A program made the position numbers and the translations under genes. 64,000 bases of DNA, taken from positions 17,540,467 to 17,604,466 of the forward strand of contig JARWKL010000003.1 in assembly GCA_029961685.1 (NCBI GenBank), read 5' to 3'. This stretch comes from Aristolochia californica. Its lineage: Eukaryota > Streptophyta > Magnoliopsida > Piperales > Aristolochiaceae. Of the stretch, positions 37,370 through 48,766 are shown piece by piece. A model generated the notes under the pieces. That model saw nothing but the letters and a program-made list of their open reading frames with translations, was not told where the DNA came from and did not search any database. Numbering within the stretch: position 1 is the stretch's first letter; every line of letters starts with the position of its first letter.

Positions 37370-40300
37370 TCATCTATTCATGGAATATTAGAGGAATTGG
37401 TTCGCGCTGCAACCGTGCATAGTTAAGGCAATTTTTTTAATGTATGCCTAATATTGTAATTTTGTATTAAACAAAACTACAATCCCATGAATCCTCTATC
37501 ATTCGCAATATTTGGTACTCTTCTAACCCAAAATGGGCCATTGTAGATGTTGTACTATGCTGGCATACTTGTAATATGGAACCCCAGCTCATTTGAAGCT
37601 TCCCTCTCTATCCCCTCTTATTTGTCCATTGGAATCCCCTTCTGCGATAGGACATTGGGACACTTCTGGGTCCTCACCAGAATATATGGGTCGACTCGTT
37701 ATCATGATCGTGCAAAATTTTGGGAGGAACTCCTCACTTTTGTCCAAATGTGGGAATGTGGGATCTTCCCTAGCCCCTTGCAAGAGATTTCAATGCCATT
37801 CACTTTTGATCATAAAAACCCCTCCAGAAAAATCACCTATCCTTTGCGTGCCTTTTCTGACCTTGTCAGAAGCCTTGAGCTCTCACAAATACCCCTATCC
37901 AGAAAAGAGTTTACTTGATCCTAAGATCAGTGCCCACCCCCCTCCCCCGATTCTATCCTAGCTGGACAGATTCATTGCCAACCCTAAATGGCTCCAAATT
38001 TATGGAAACACGTCTGGGCAAGTTCTCAACCAGGCCTTCTATGACCATTGGCTGATACAGATAAATACAAACCCTCCGACATGGGGTTTATCCCCCTTTC
38101 GATTTGAGAATTCTTGGCTGCATGATGGCAGTTTTCCTGCTAATCTGGCCTAGTGGTGGCAAGAAATTCCTTGCAATGCCATCCCATGATGGTCTCTTCC
38201 AAAAAAACTAAAAGCTCTAAAGTCCAAGATTCGCAATTGGTCCCTCAACTGCCATGCTGCTATTACTCATTGGAAAGATTTTTTTTCGCTATTGGATCAT
38301 GGAGCTTGATCTCTTGGAGGAGCAAAGGTCCCTCGCTTTACAAAAATCATTTTTTTGTAATAAGTTAAATCGAGATCGCTATGCTTTATTACTTAATGAA
38401 ACTACTCATTGGAAGCAGCCGGCCAGATTCCATTGGCTGACCGATGAGGATGAGAATACAAAATTCTTCCATGTCGTCGCCTCAGCAAGATGGAGAGTTA
38501 ACCGTATCACCTCCCTCAGCTGTGGAGGTCATATGATTATGGATAGTCTCTCTATTTCTCACATTGTTAAGTATTTATAAATCTATACACTAAGGAATCT
38601 TTTAACCAAAGAATCTTTCACCAACTCAAGTTCTATCATATTACTATTGTGGATGCCAACCGTCTAGACTGATCCTTCATTGCTGCGGAAATTGACTCAA
38701 CTGCACTCAAAATACCTAAGGACCCGGCCCCTAGCCAGATGGATACAATGGGGAGTTACATAAACACTACTAGAAAATCATTCAGAAGGATGTACATGCT
38801 TTTGCCAATAACTTTCATCAGTGCAGAATCATGCACTGATCCATCGGTGCATCCTCATTGTGTTAATCCCAATGAAAACAAACTTGGTTCAACCCCAAGA
38901 TTTCAAACCTATTAGCCTCACCACCAGTTCATACAAAATCATTGCTTGTATCTATGACAATCACTTTTGTACCACCCCTTCAAATAATAAACCCTTGTCA
39001 AAGTTCTTTAATAAAAGGTCGAAATCTACTAGACTCAGCATTGGCTGCTCATGAGATAATAGATTCCTTCAAAAGGTCCAGTTTTCCTAGAGCAGTCATC
39101 AAGCTGGATTTTGAAAAGGTTTTTGATCACATCATTTGGAAGCTACTTGATCATATCTACAACCGAATGGGGTTTGGCACTTGTTGGCTCTTTTGGATGC
39201 GAAGTTGCATCTCAAATGCCTCCTTCCTTGGTCAATAGGAAATCATGTAGCCATTTTAGGGGTACAAGAGGAATCTGATAGGGAGACCCAATTTCTCCTT
39301 TTCTCTTCACCCACATTGCTGAATACTCATCGTATATGGTTCGTTGTGCCAAACACTCTGGTTGGCTCAATGCCATATTTTCGGATCCCGCACAGGACAT
39401 TGCTCTCTTGCAATATGTGAACAACACTACTTTCTTCGAAGAAGGTTTGTTGGAACAATTAATGCACATTAATGCCCTCCTCAACTTCTTTTAACTCTCC
39501 ACTGGGCAAAAAGTGAGTTGGGCAAAATCCTCCATTTCTGGATTCAATGTAGACCAAAATGTTTTGAACACAATGGCTGAGTATCTAGGCAGTAAGATCA
39601 CCAATCTTCCAAGAACCTATTAGGGTCTCCCTTTGTCTCCTAGTATGCCTTCAAAAGCAACTGGCACCCAGTGATTGAGCATTTGGAGGGGCGTTTAGCC
39701 ACATGGCGTTGAAAATTTCTCTTGAAAGCTGGTAAGCTCACTGTCATAAAATCTTGCCTGCATGGAGTCCCCAACTAATATATCTCCCTTTTCCACTGCC
39801 CCACTACAGCTAATAACCATCTTGAAAGACTCGAAAGAATATTTCTGTGGGGTGGGCCCAATGAGGAGAGAAAGTACTGCCTAGTTAAGTGGGTTGATGT
39901 GTGTCAACCTTCTCATCTTGGTGGTCTTGGGGTTCGCAACATTGCCAAGACCAACTCCACCTATCTCCTAAAATGGAGCTGGAGATTCAACTCATCCCCA
40001 GACTTGATTTGGAGGGCCATTGTTTCCACCAAAGCAAATATTCAGAATGGGTTGTGGACTGAAGGAGGCAGAAGTTTCTGCATGTCCCTTGTTTAGAGGA
40101 AAATTGTCCTCCTACTACCTACCTTCAGAAAGGCAGTCAAATGTTACCAATAATGGGCGTCTAACAAATTTCTGGTTAGACTTGTGGCTAGGAGACAAAA
40201 CCATAGACAAAATCTTTGGTCCTTTCCATAATCTAGCCAGAAACAATAACGCCTCTATCTTGGACTTATGGTCTGAACTTGATAGTTGGAACTTCAATCT

Positions 40301-40481
40301 TCGGAGAGTCCTTACCGATTCTGAAGCATTATCGGCCTCTAGCCTCCTCATTTGCCTCATGAAGATTAAAAGTCAAGAGCACATACTGGACACCCTTATC
40401 TAGACTCCTTGCCCTAAAGGAGTATTCACCACTGCCTCGGCTTACAACCTTACGACTTCTCCATAACAACCAACAACCACA

Positions 40482-40513
<32 letters not shown>

Positions 40514-40790
40514 ACGGACACACACACACACACACCTTTCCACCCTGCGGCGCTGGCTTTCTCCTTACAAGCTCCTCCCTACGCAAAATATTTTATCCAG
40601 TATGCTTGCAGAAGCAAAATCCTCACCTCTGACTCCCTCATTAGGCAGGGCACTCCCGTTCAAGACCCATCTTGTCTTTTTTTGTCGAAACTCCCATGAA
40701 ACTACCACGGATGTCCTCCTTCATTGTCAATTCCCCCAATCCGTTTGGGCTAGCCTCCTCAGGAAAATTGGAATTTAATACTGCATCCCA
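37366..40790 (+). pseudogene. LINE ORF2 (endonuclease, reverse transcriptase, zf-RVT), broken
   Basis: The endonuclease begins at ATG 37366 with SWNIRGIGSR, then PNIVI near 37440 and RDFNAI at 37784-37801. The linker before RT shows FRFENSWLHDG near 38100 and WLTDEDENTKFFH near 38440. Reverse transcriptase runs from about 38830 (VQPQDFKPISLTTSSYK), through FIKGRNLLDSALAAHEI near 39010 and KLDFEKVFDHI near 39105, to a GDPISPF-like stretch near 39281. The catalytic YADD box reads as YVNN near 39415, so both aspartates are lost. HLGGLGVRN lies near 39910. The zf-RVT tail (ETTTDVLLHCQFPQSVW) is near 40695. Stops and frameshifts are frequent, so the gene is dead. Confidence 0.85.
40483..40535 (+). 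repeat. Poly-C run of 31 followed by a CA repeat
   Basis: Thirty-one consecutive C (40483-40513), a short spacer and then (AC) to about 40535, inside the decayed LINE ORF2 upstream of the zf-RVT part. It is a simple-sequence expansion within dead coding sequence. The exact run length could be an assembly error. Confidence 0.9.
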
Positions 40791-40831
40791 CATATTTTAT
40801 CATCCATGATTCTCTCCATCACAAATCAACA

Positions 40832-40843
40832 TGGTATCAGAGC
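40832..40843 (+). mobile_element. Ty1/copia primer binding site at the end of an LTR fragment
   Basis: TGGTATCAGAGC, the classic copia site complementary to initiator tRNA-Met, follows ...CAAATCAACA, a plausible LTR end. The LTR start is not definable: sequence to the left soon becomes LINE. About 190 bp of possible leader follows before the opposing copia fragment. Confidence 0.6.
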
Positions 40844-41019
40844 ACTGATTTTCATGACTCCTTGGATTAGCTCATGGAGAAAGAAGAAGTGACACCCATT
40901 TGGAGAAAACATGAGGAAGAAAAGGGTTATCTTTTCTTTTTGAGAAAAATTATCTATTGAGAAAAACTCTGAAAGAACTTATCTTTTCTTCTTTTTCTTT
41001 CTTCATCTGAATCACTGCT

Positions 41020-41227
41020 GCTATGATACCATGTGAAAATTTGTAGGAGAAAAGTATTGGAGAGATTAGGGTTTAGAGAGTCTTCTCCCTTATTTATAAC
41101 TTAAACATTACTACAAATTAAATTGTGTCTTTACTCGCCTTAAACCATTGGAATTTACTTTTTAAAAGAAAACACTTTTCTAAAAAATATTAAAAACCAA
41201 ATTAATTCGGACTAATAACTTCTAACA
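41020..41227 (-). mobile_element. Ty1/copia LTR of about 196 bp with primer site, minus strand
   Basis: Read on the minus strand, an LTR starts TGTTAGAAGTTATTAG at 41227, carries a TTATAAATAAGGG TATA-like stretch near 41090-41100, and ends ...AATTTTCACA at 41032. It is followed at once by TGGTATCATAGC (41031-41020), a primer site one base off the initiator tRNA-Met match. No pol sequence follows; the leader runs head-on into the plus-strand site at 40832. The short LTR would suit a small copia or TRIM-like element. Confidence 0.65.
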
Positions 41228-41650
41228 AGTCTAGAAAATATCCTTATCCTCAAAAGAACAAGTCTAAAACAAGCTTGTGTGTTTTGGATAAATAATTCGT
41301 AGTTTAGGTTAAATTGAAATGGGCTGCCTTTTTTTTGAGTTAACCGAGTTATGTTTCAAATAGAACAATGTATACAAAACGAATTGAAATTTTATCTTTT
41401 TTAATAGAAGCACTATTTGAAGTGGATCCTAAATTGATAGCTTGTTATCCACTCCTCAAATTGGAATTAATTTTTTGAAAGACCTTGAACTTTCTTCATT
41501 AGTGGGTTGTCTAAAATCCTTTCAATGACCTGCATGATGTTGAAAGAATATCTATATATGATCCAATTGGTTGCATAAGTACCATGATAGAAACAAAAGC
41601 TGGGAGATATACAAAAATGTAGCTCTTTCAATTATTTTTATAGTTGTTAA
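41228..41650. other. Unassigned spacer
   Basis: AT-rich sequence between two copia fragments. I see no frame, repeat or motif I can name. Confidence 0.5.
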
Positions 41651-42153
41651 TGTGGGTAAAATCTCTGAGCCACAACTCCCAAGAAAATTGCCTCCAAAAT
41701 AACACCTAGAAACCCCCTAGCCTTCCGCCCAACTCGTCGATCAACGGTGTTCAGTTGTGGAGCCTAATTAATGCCTTATGCTTAGCAGGTACATGGATCG
41801 ACCTTGTATTGCAGTTGGCCTAATTGTCATTAAGAGCAATTTGGGGATTTGACTCTTGTATTGTGGTTGCCCTAATTTTCTCTTTATAATTGGGAGGCAC
41901 TGCTATTAGGGTTTTACCATCAAGGAGAAGGATCTTAGAGAAAAACACTTGTAGGTTGTATGTGATTTCTCTTGTAAACTATTTCATCTTTATAGTGGAT
42001 TATCGCTACGGCGGAAGACAGGACGTAGTCTCACCTTTAGGTGAATCTATATAAATCTTGTTGTCTTTGTATTTTCATGTTTGATTTTCCTTTCTTCTGC
42101 AATTATTATTATTGTTCTCATTAGTTTGGAATTAGGGTATCTCATTTATAACA
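41651..42153 (+). repeat. Ty1/copia LTR (copia A), 5' LTR
   Basis: About 503 bp ending in TTATAACA at 42153, followed by AGTGGTTCATAGC, a degenerate tRNA-Met-type primer site. A homologous LTR with the same order of phrases (CCTCCAAAAT, CCTAATTTTCTCTT, TGTAAACTATTTCATCTTTA) is at 49224-49739. The start is set at TGTGGG by alignment with that copy and is uncertain by some bases. Confidence 0.75.
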
Positions 42154-42188
42154 AGTGGTTCATAGCTTTGGTTCTTGATTGAGGACAA

Positions 42189-43151
42189 TGGCTAGTGGAG
42201 AAGCATTGACACTCGAAATCAACAAGTTTGACGGTGTGGATTTTGTGTTTTTGTGGATGCATATCGAAGATTATCTATAAAATAAAAAGCTGCACTCACC
42301 ATTTCTAGATATGAAACCAGAAGGTATGAAAGGTGATGAGTGGAATCTCCTTGATAGATAGGTATTAGGAGTAGTCCAGTTAATATTGTCAAAGAACATC
42401 ACTCACAATGTGGTGTTGGAGAAAACCACACTAGGGAAGATGAAGATTTTGTAGAATATGTATGAGAAGCCTTCCACAAATAATAAGGTACATCTCATGA
42501 AAAAACTCTTCAATTTTCAGATGACATAAAATACATCAGTGGCAATGTATTTGAATGAGTTTAACACGATTGTTAATAAATTGACCTTTGTTCAGATTAA
42601 CTTTGATCATGAGGTTTGTGCTTTAATTCTTTTGGCATCTCTTCCAAATTGTTGGGAGCCTATGAGGGATGCGGTCAGCAACTCTGTAGGCAACCGGAAG
42701 TTGATTTTTATCGATGTTTGTCATGCCATTTTTGGGGAGGAAGTTTGTAGAAAGGACTCCAGAGAATTGTCAATATCTAATTCTGCCATAAATATTGATA
42801 CTAGGGGTAGGAACTTTGAGAGGAATTACAACTAGGGCAATGGTATAGGGAAGTCAAAGAATGGAAGAAGCAAGTCCAAATTGGGAAGGAATGTGGAATG
42901 CTGAAATTGTGGAAAGTCTGGTCACGTAAAGAAAACTATAGAGCACGGAAGCAAGATGAAAAGAAAAATGATGTTGCAAATGCGGCGACTGAAGAAGTAC
43001 AAGATGTTTTACTCTTATCGGTTGATAGCCCTATTGACTCTTGGGTGTTAGATTCAGGAGCCTCTTTTCACACCACTGCGCACCGTGAGACCATGGAGAA
43101 TTATGTTGTTGGAGATCAATGGAAGGTGTATCTTGTTGATGGACAAGAGTA
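42189..43151 (+). pseudogene. copia A gag and protease start, broken
   Basis: The frame opens at ATG 42189 (MASGEALTLEINKFDG), 35 bases after the LTR, and can be followed with several stops: the gag core with NTIVNKLTFVQINFDHEVCALILLASLPNCWE (read here as two overlapping motifs, FNTIVNKL and LLASLPNCWE), a zinc knuckle near 42895 (CxNCGKSGHVKK, last Cys changed to Tyr), then protease with WVLDSGASFHTTAH near 43035, which keeps the catalytic DSGA. It ends at a stop at 43149-43151 and no integrase or RT follows, so the element is truncated here. The gag wording suits the Tork-like side of copia; I do not assign the lineage firmly. Confidence 0.8.
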
Positions 43152-43619
43152 AAATTTCCAAACTCCCCTTAATGAAACAAAAATTAATATATCGTGGATC
43201 CCCACTCCCCCAGGAGGGGGGCATCCCGTCTCCCTTCCAACCCCCACGGTGACCTGACCGCGAAGGTAGATCCGCATACCAACTCTGTGTAGGGCATTAA
43301 TTAGGATTCACAACTTAACACTCAACATCGCCAGGACAACATTGCTTAAAATTGTTTGAAGTACTCAATTTCTAAAGTAAGACAGTTAATTATCCATTTT
43401 CATCATCAACCAAATTGCTCGATCTTTAGGAGGGGCAGCCCATAAAAGCAAATGCTCTAGTAGAACTCTCAACAATAAAGTCATATGTTTTCATCCTGGA
43501 ACATTTTTCAAGTTCAAGAATCTTCATCACTTCATTATACAATTCCTGTGCTTGAGAGGTTTGAATGTTTTAACTAACCTTTGTTCACTAATTTTTTTTA
43601 TAATTTGTTAAATGTGTAG
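43152..43619. other. Unassigned spacer
   Basis: Begins with a GC-richer stretch of about 120 bp (43195-43310) containing CCCCAGGAGGGGGG, an inverted G/C run able to pair with itself, and then becomes AT-rich. No recognisable protein on either strand. It marks the break-point of copia A. Confidence 0.5.
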
Positions 43620-44009
43620 GCCCATCCAATTGCAAAACGATATCGATATAAGCTTATTCTCAATTATGATGACTTAAATTTTCTCTTTGGGAAAGATAGT
43701 GCAACTGGGTCTAGTGGTACTACAGCCAAAAAGAGAGAAATGAATTTGGGTAAGGGGCCTACCATATCAAACTTGGGAGATAGCTTTACTTCCCTTGACG
43801 ATGGTACTAATGAAGTGGAAGATACCACAAACTCTCTAATTCAAGTGGCAATAATTTCTAGAACATCTTCATTTGGAACTAGTAAGGTAAAGCTTAAAAA
43901 ATGATGGGCTTTTGATTTCCTAGATGAAGATTTGAAATCCATCAAGGAGAGTCTTGATGGACTTACAACTGCCATTTCATTAGGCCATGCTGACCCATTG
44001 ATCCCCTAA
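43620..44009 (+). pseudogene. Myb/SANT-like domain protein remnant
   Basis: Just after a likely splice acceptor (TTAAATGTGTAG) the frame reads AHPIAKRYRYKLILNYDDL then FLFGKDSATG. This matches the end of the plant Myb/SANT-like domain, usually written HPxAKxFRxKxxPxYDxLxxIFGxxxATG. A variable serine/threonine-rich linker follows, then a TGA near 43902, then a helical tail in the same frame (FDFLDEDLKSIKESLDGLTTAI) ending in a stop at 44009. Such proteins occur as host genes and as the accessory protein of PIF/Harbinger transposons. The first exon with the tryptophan-rich part is not seen. Most likely a decayed copy. Confidence 0.55.
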
Positions 44010-45428
44010 CTATAATCATCAGGTCATGCATTTATGTGGAAGTTCTTAGAACCGCCAAAAGAAGTGGTAATACAAATAGAACCACAAGGGATGTTGCTTA
44101 TGCTGATGCTTTCACCTGGCCGTAGATTAATACCATGGATAGAGTTACCGGTGGAACAATTTCCTTCAACTGTATATGAAACTGCAAAAGCCACACCACT
44201 CTGTCGTCTCTTTTTTTTTGCTCTCATGTAGCAAATGCATTGTGGCTTCCTACAAAGAAGAATATAGGGAAAAATCAGTATAATAACATAACACTCTTAA
44301 GCTATTATGAAAATATGAATCGACTGCCAACTAAAAATAAAGCATCAACTATCAATTTAAACATCCCAAAGTGATAAATTCGCAAGACCCATCTCCGTTT
44401 GGTAAATTCTCTAAGAGTCAACATATAAATCCTTTATAGATGTAGACAATTCTCTCTAAAAGGTCATACACTCCCAACACTGCATTCTAAGAGCTTTATA
44501 TCAACTATACAAGTCCTCTGTTAATCAGTTTTCATTTTGTTTTTCTCATAATTCATCCAACCAGTATTGCAGATAGCTTTCTCAATGCTACACTTCACCT
44601 CTATCAAATATGTTCACACCATCTTGAATGATAAAATTGTACTATCTTAAATATTGAAACCATTTCATGGGTTCTAATATGTGTGCATTTAATTTGTCTC
44701 TATTCTGGACTTTCCACCTTTTTTTTAAGAAAAATGTTTTTTTGGCTTTTATTGCTTTAAGAGGTAATCAAATGCATACTAGAGGGAAAGGAAATCCACA
44801 AACCTTAAAAAGAATAAAAAGAGTTTCCTACAAAGAGAGAAGAGTTGTCTATATCCTCACTAGCTGAAGTATCTGAAATACTATTATCAGTGCAAGCCTC
44901 CATCGTGCATTTATGTGGGAGCAAATATCAATAATTTCATCAAATATGTGAAAGATCCTCCAAGGAGAGGAAGAGTTTCTCTTCATCCAGCCAATGACAT
45001 TAAATGAATCCCGTTCTACTATCAATGGTGGTAGAAGTGCTGGGAGAATATCTCAATTCCTTGAAAAAGGCTAGGCTTTCTTCTTTGAATAAGTCACATG
45101 CACCAAAGGGGCCTGAGAAAAACCAGAAGCATCCAATCTTTGATCTATCTACCAATACCAGCTGAGCATGGATTGGCCAAAGAACCCTCATCAACATTAA
45201 GTTTAAGTCATCTAGCCTCTAGAGGGGTCTAAGGAGTGATTCTCTAAGGAGTGGAAACTATTAAGGTAGAGAATAACTTCTAGTGTTTGCAGATGAAGGA
45301 GGTGGAAAATGGGTACAACCCCCCATAGGTGCTGGTTGAAGCAAATGTACTATGAAACACACTTCAATCACACTATCTATGCTACTAGACCTCCCTTCAA
45401 TTGGCCTCTTATTTATCTCCTACTATAA
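44010..45428. other. Unassigned region
   Basis: No gene I can name. On the minus strand 44024-44227 an open frame of 67 codons has a non-random look (VSYTVEGNCSTGNS, LRPGESISISNIPCGS) and may be an exon of an unknown protein. The rest is AT-rich with short frames only. Confidence 0.4.
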
Positions 45429-45760
45429 ATGTTAAATACAAGTCTAGCGGGCAGTTTTGTCATTTCCCATATTTTCACATTACGTTTTTCTCTTATAATA
45501 TGGCTATTAGATAGAGAAAGTCTTATTTTATCTCTAGTTAAATTTTCATTCAACTTAGACATGTATTTTAGGAGATATGTAATTTTGAGTGTTGAGAGAC
45601 ATTTTTGTCCTTTTAAAAATTTTCACCAAAACTATGATTATAAAGAAGCCGGAAGGGCCTTTTGGCTTGGATTCCAAGGCAACAATGCTACCCCTCTTCC
45701 AAAACTCTTTTCCCTCTTCTATTTTCTCTCCAAATCACATATTTTTCATGGTATTAGAGC
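45429..45760 (+). mobile_element. Ty1/copia LTR with primer site (copia C)
   Basis: A candidate LTR of about 320 bp starts TGTTAAATACAAGTC at 45429 and ends ATATTTTTCA at 45748, followed directly by TGGTATTAGAGC (45749-45760), one base off the initiator tRNA-Met primer site. Downstream leader-like sequence continues to about 45950, but I see no gag. The 143-codon frame starting at 45429 lies across the LTR and leader and is not called as a gene. Confidence 0.6.
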
Positions 45761-47523
45761 AGTAACGCAAGTCTTGGTCAAGTTTCTTTCGATTTTGTGG
45801 ATATTATCTCGATTTTCAGCAATCTCCTTGAAGGTTTCTCATAATTTTCTTAACCGGTAGGGTAAAAAATCTATTTTCCCTTTTTTGACCTATCTTATCC
45901 TATTGGCTAATGATTATGCTTCAATATGATTGATTGTTGAGATTTAGAAGTGTTTGATGATCCCAATTTGAGGAAATTTTCTCAAATATGCCTACTTCAT
46001 CGACCAAATGCTTGCAACATCATCCATGTTGCCTATGTCATCCTGGTTTCTTGAATTAGGTCATTCTTTCATCGATTTATGGACTCAATTTCTGGAATTG
46101 ATCACTATTTGTTCTTAGCTGAGTGACTTGGGTGCTGAATTGCCTTAATTGAATTCAGTGTGGGGCCCACTTGACTGCGCAAACATAGAAATTTGGGGAA
46201 AGTGTTTCCCTTTTGGTAATTGACACTCTAGTGTAGGGGTAGCATCGAGTGGAGCCAAACTCGAACCTTTCTATGTTAGAGCTGAGGTTGATTTAAATAT
46301 TTCGAATCTGAGCTCGAATCGAGCCCAACTTAGAGCCTAAAATTGTAATTGAGCTCAAGCCAAGTTTGAACTCTAGTAATTCCAAGGGGGAGAAACAGAG
46401 CTCGAACACCAACTGATAACAACTTTGGAGTCCCCTTCAATGATCACTTTTCCATTGTTTAGATTTCATTGGTTTCTCTTTTTCTTTTTATGCAAACAAT
46501 GCTAATTTCATAGAAGAAAATATAATTGCTGAGTTATCAGTGGAAAACAAAATCAACAAGAGCACTTAGTTTTATATAAACATGCCTGCAAATATTATCA
46601 TCATAGGAAGTATCTGATCTTCTGTAAATGTAGTTTCCATTAAAAAATGACACTCAAATATAATGGCGTATCAACCGCTAAACCTACCACAATGTTAAAT
46701 AATTAGCCTAAACACGAGAAAATGTTAACCACCGGTATCGTACTAGCTATGAAACTTTATATTTAATAACAAATATTGACTAGGGCTGGTTTTAGAAAAT
46801 CCAGCACCCCCTTATGATGTGTTTAAACCCATTCCCATTATATTTTATTGAGGCATAATGAAAGAATAAATAAGGAGTCATATTCTGCAGAAACATACAA
46901 AAAGATGTCCCATAACCAAAACAAATATATATGTGAAATTCACCCAAACCTCATGTAAAATGAAATGCTCATTTTTCACCAAGTTGCCTCACATGATATA
47001 TAGGATTAGTTAGAGAACATGAAGGGGAAGTAGTAAAAGTCAAGCCAATATCACTATTCAGAGAGAGAGTGAGGGAGAGAAGTCAAACCAACATTAGATG
47101 GAAGAATCCTCAAAATACATTTTGAATTTAGATTAAAGAGAATGCAAACTAACTATTATATCCATCCAATTAGGTTTCCTTCCACCTTCTGCACGTCATA
47201 AGAAAGATGGGATTTCTAGGTTATAAAGTAAAACCTAGAACTAATTCCTTTCACTAGACAGTCTTTTCGCCATTAAATTTCATCACCAACACCCTGCACA
47301 ATATCCTACTAGGACTAGCAAGGATTTTTTTCCTTCAGAATCACTACACCAGTGGTTTACGTAACAAACTTCTCCATCCAATCTAAATGCCACAAGTTAT
47401 TCTTGGAGTTTACCCTCTTGGATATAATTTTCATAAGTACACCCAGATAAAAGCCACCTTAAAGGAAAAGAAAATATGGGACTGACATATGCATTCACAT
47501 ACAATATGGAAAAGAAAGCAACG
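45761..47523. other. Unassigned region, decayed repeats
   Basis: Possible copia leader to about 45950. Near 46260-46380 a stretch repeats words such as GAGCTCGAATCGAGCC and GAGCTCAAGCCAAG, a degenerate GAGCTC-rich motif common in plant repeat debris. The remainder is AT-rich with no convincing frame. Confidence 0.45.
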
Positions 47524-47551
47524 ATATATATATATAGATATATAAATATAA

Positions 47552-47590
<39 letters not shown>

Positions 47591-47610
47591 ATGAGAGAGA
47601 GAGAGAGAGA
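47524..47610 (+). repeat. Compound microsatellite (AT)n-(GATA)n-(GA)n
   Basis: ATATATATATATAGATATATA, then several GATA units, then two GA runs split by AATGAG. Confidence 0.95.
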
Positions 47611-48766
47611 TAGCTATATAAGATGCAATAAATGGCAAAGCAACTCTACGTAAAATAATAGGCTTAGACAGTGTTCACTTTCCTGAATTTGGAATAACAA
47701 ACAATAGAATACATATTGCCCCAAGCACCTCATGCTAAAGATGACAATAATTTAATTAGGATTCTTCCATCAATTTCCCAACCAAATCAGCAACTCTTTC
47801 CTCTCACACAAGTGAAATAGTCTAACCATTCAATTCCAAATTTTATCTTGCTTGTCCAGAGGAATAAGCCAGATCTTATAATAACCCGAGAGAGACTTCA
47901 CCATGTTCAGGTCACAACAACACACTCTAAGCATATCATAACGTTTTGATGCATTAACACCTTAAAATTATTCACCCTTAGACTAGCACCTTAAACTATT
48001 GAGCCTTGGGCATCCAAAATTTAGTATATTTCCCCCGACAAGATCAATCAACAAAACTCAACAGTCCCTATTCTGATAACAGTTTCCTTAGTGTTGAGCT
48101 GGAAATAAATCGAATGTATGTTGTAGGGTCACAATCATTTTTTGATGATAATTCTACCATATACTATAGTTGGGATAGTTGTTGGGAAGGCAGGTTTTGA
48201 AAAACCAACAATGACATCAACAACAACATGAAATGAATAGAATGTTTAAACCACCCCAATCAAACACCTTCAACAGCCTTACGACAAAAGCAAACATCAC
48301 AATAACCATGGTTAATTTTACAAAAAATAGAAAATTTGGCCAGTGGGTAGTTGCTCGTGGTATTCCCACCGAGCTTTGTTGTTGGTGTAGCACACCACGG
48401 CCAGCCTTGCTAGCATATTTGGCAAAATCTTTCCGACAAAAGAACAACAAGAGCATCTCCACTTGTAAAGATTCTTCCTTCGGCCAAAAGCTCCAGTAAG
48501 TGGCCATCACTGTATAAAAATTATTTCCAGAAACGTTTTGGCTGGATTATCTTCTAATTCGGCGACATGGAAGTTATCTCATCCTGGTTACCAGACTTGT
48601 GAGCTCCCCAACTCAGTTTGACTCGGTATGAATTGGCCTGGGTTCGGTCTGAGCTGACTCAGGAGCAGCCCTCTCTCAACCTGCCCAGTCCTTTTGAGTC
48701 AAATCAGCTTCCAACCAATCCCCAATCTGAAGCTGCTCAGTCATAGTCCAAGACTTAATTCAAATT
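47611..48766. other. Unassigned region
   Basis: No recognisable gene. Frames near 48217-48510 overlap on both strands and show no known motif. A GAGCTC/GACTC-rich stretch at about 48600-48740 resembles the debris near 46.3 kb. Confidence 0.45.

Larger units (their letters stand above)
37019..40790 (+). mobile_element. L1-like non-LTR retrotransposon (LINE copy A), 5'-truncated and decayed
   Basis: The satellite stops within TGTAAAT at about 37018 and LINE sequence starts at CAGGTTGACACTTCC, which is also found at 49976 in copy B. It contains the end of ORF1 (to 37369) and then ORF2 with endonuclease, the EN-RT linker, reverse transcriptase and a C-terminal zf-RVT region, all with many stops and shifts. 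Truncation at the 5' end is usual for LINE insertion. No poly(A) tail or target duplication is visible at the 3' end, where copia primer-site sequence follows at 40832, so the 3' limit is approximate. No satellite resumes after it, so this is an array edge or a rearranged junction and not a simple insertion. Confidence 0.85.

Noticed and set aside
45429..45860. 143-codon plus-strand frame
   Set aside because: It spans a copia LTR end, a tRNA-Met primer site and the leader, so it is not a protein gene.
48217..48510. Host gene on either strand near 48.2-48.5 kb
   Set aside because: Both strands are open over the same bases with no recognisable motif or splice structure.
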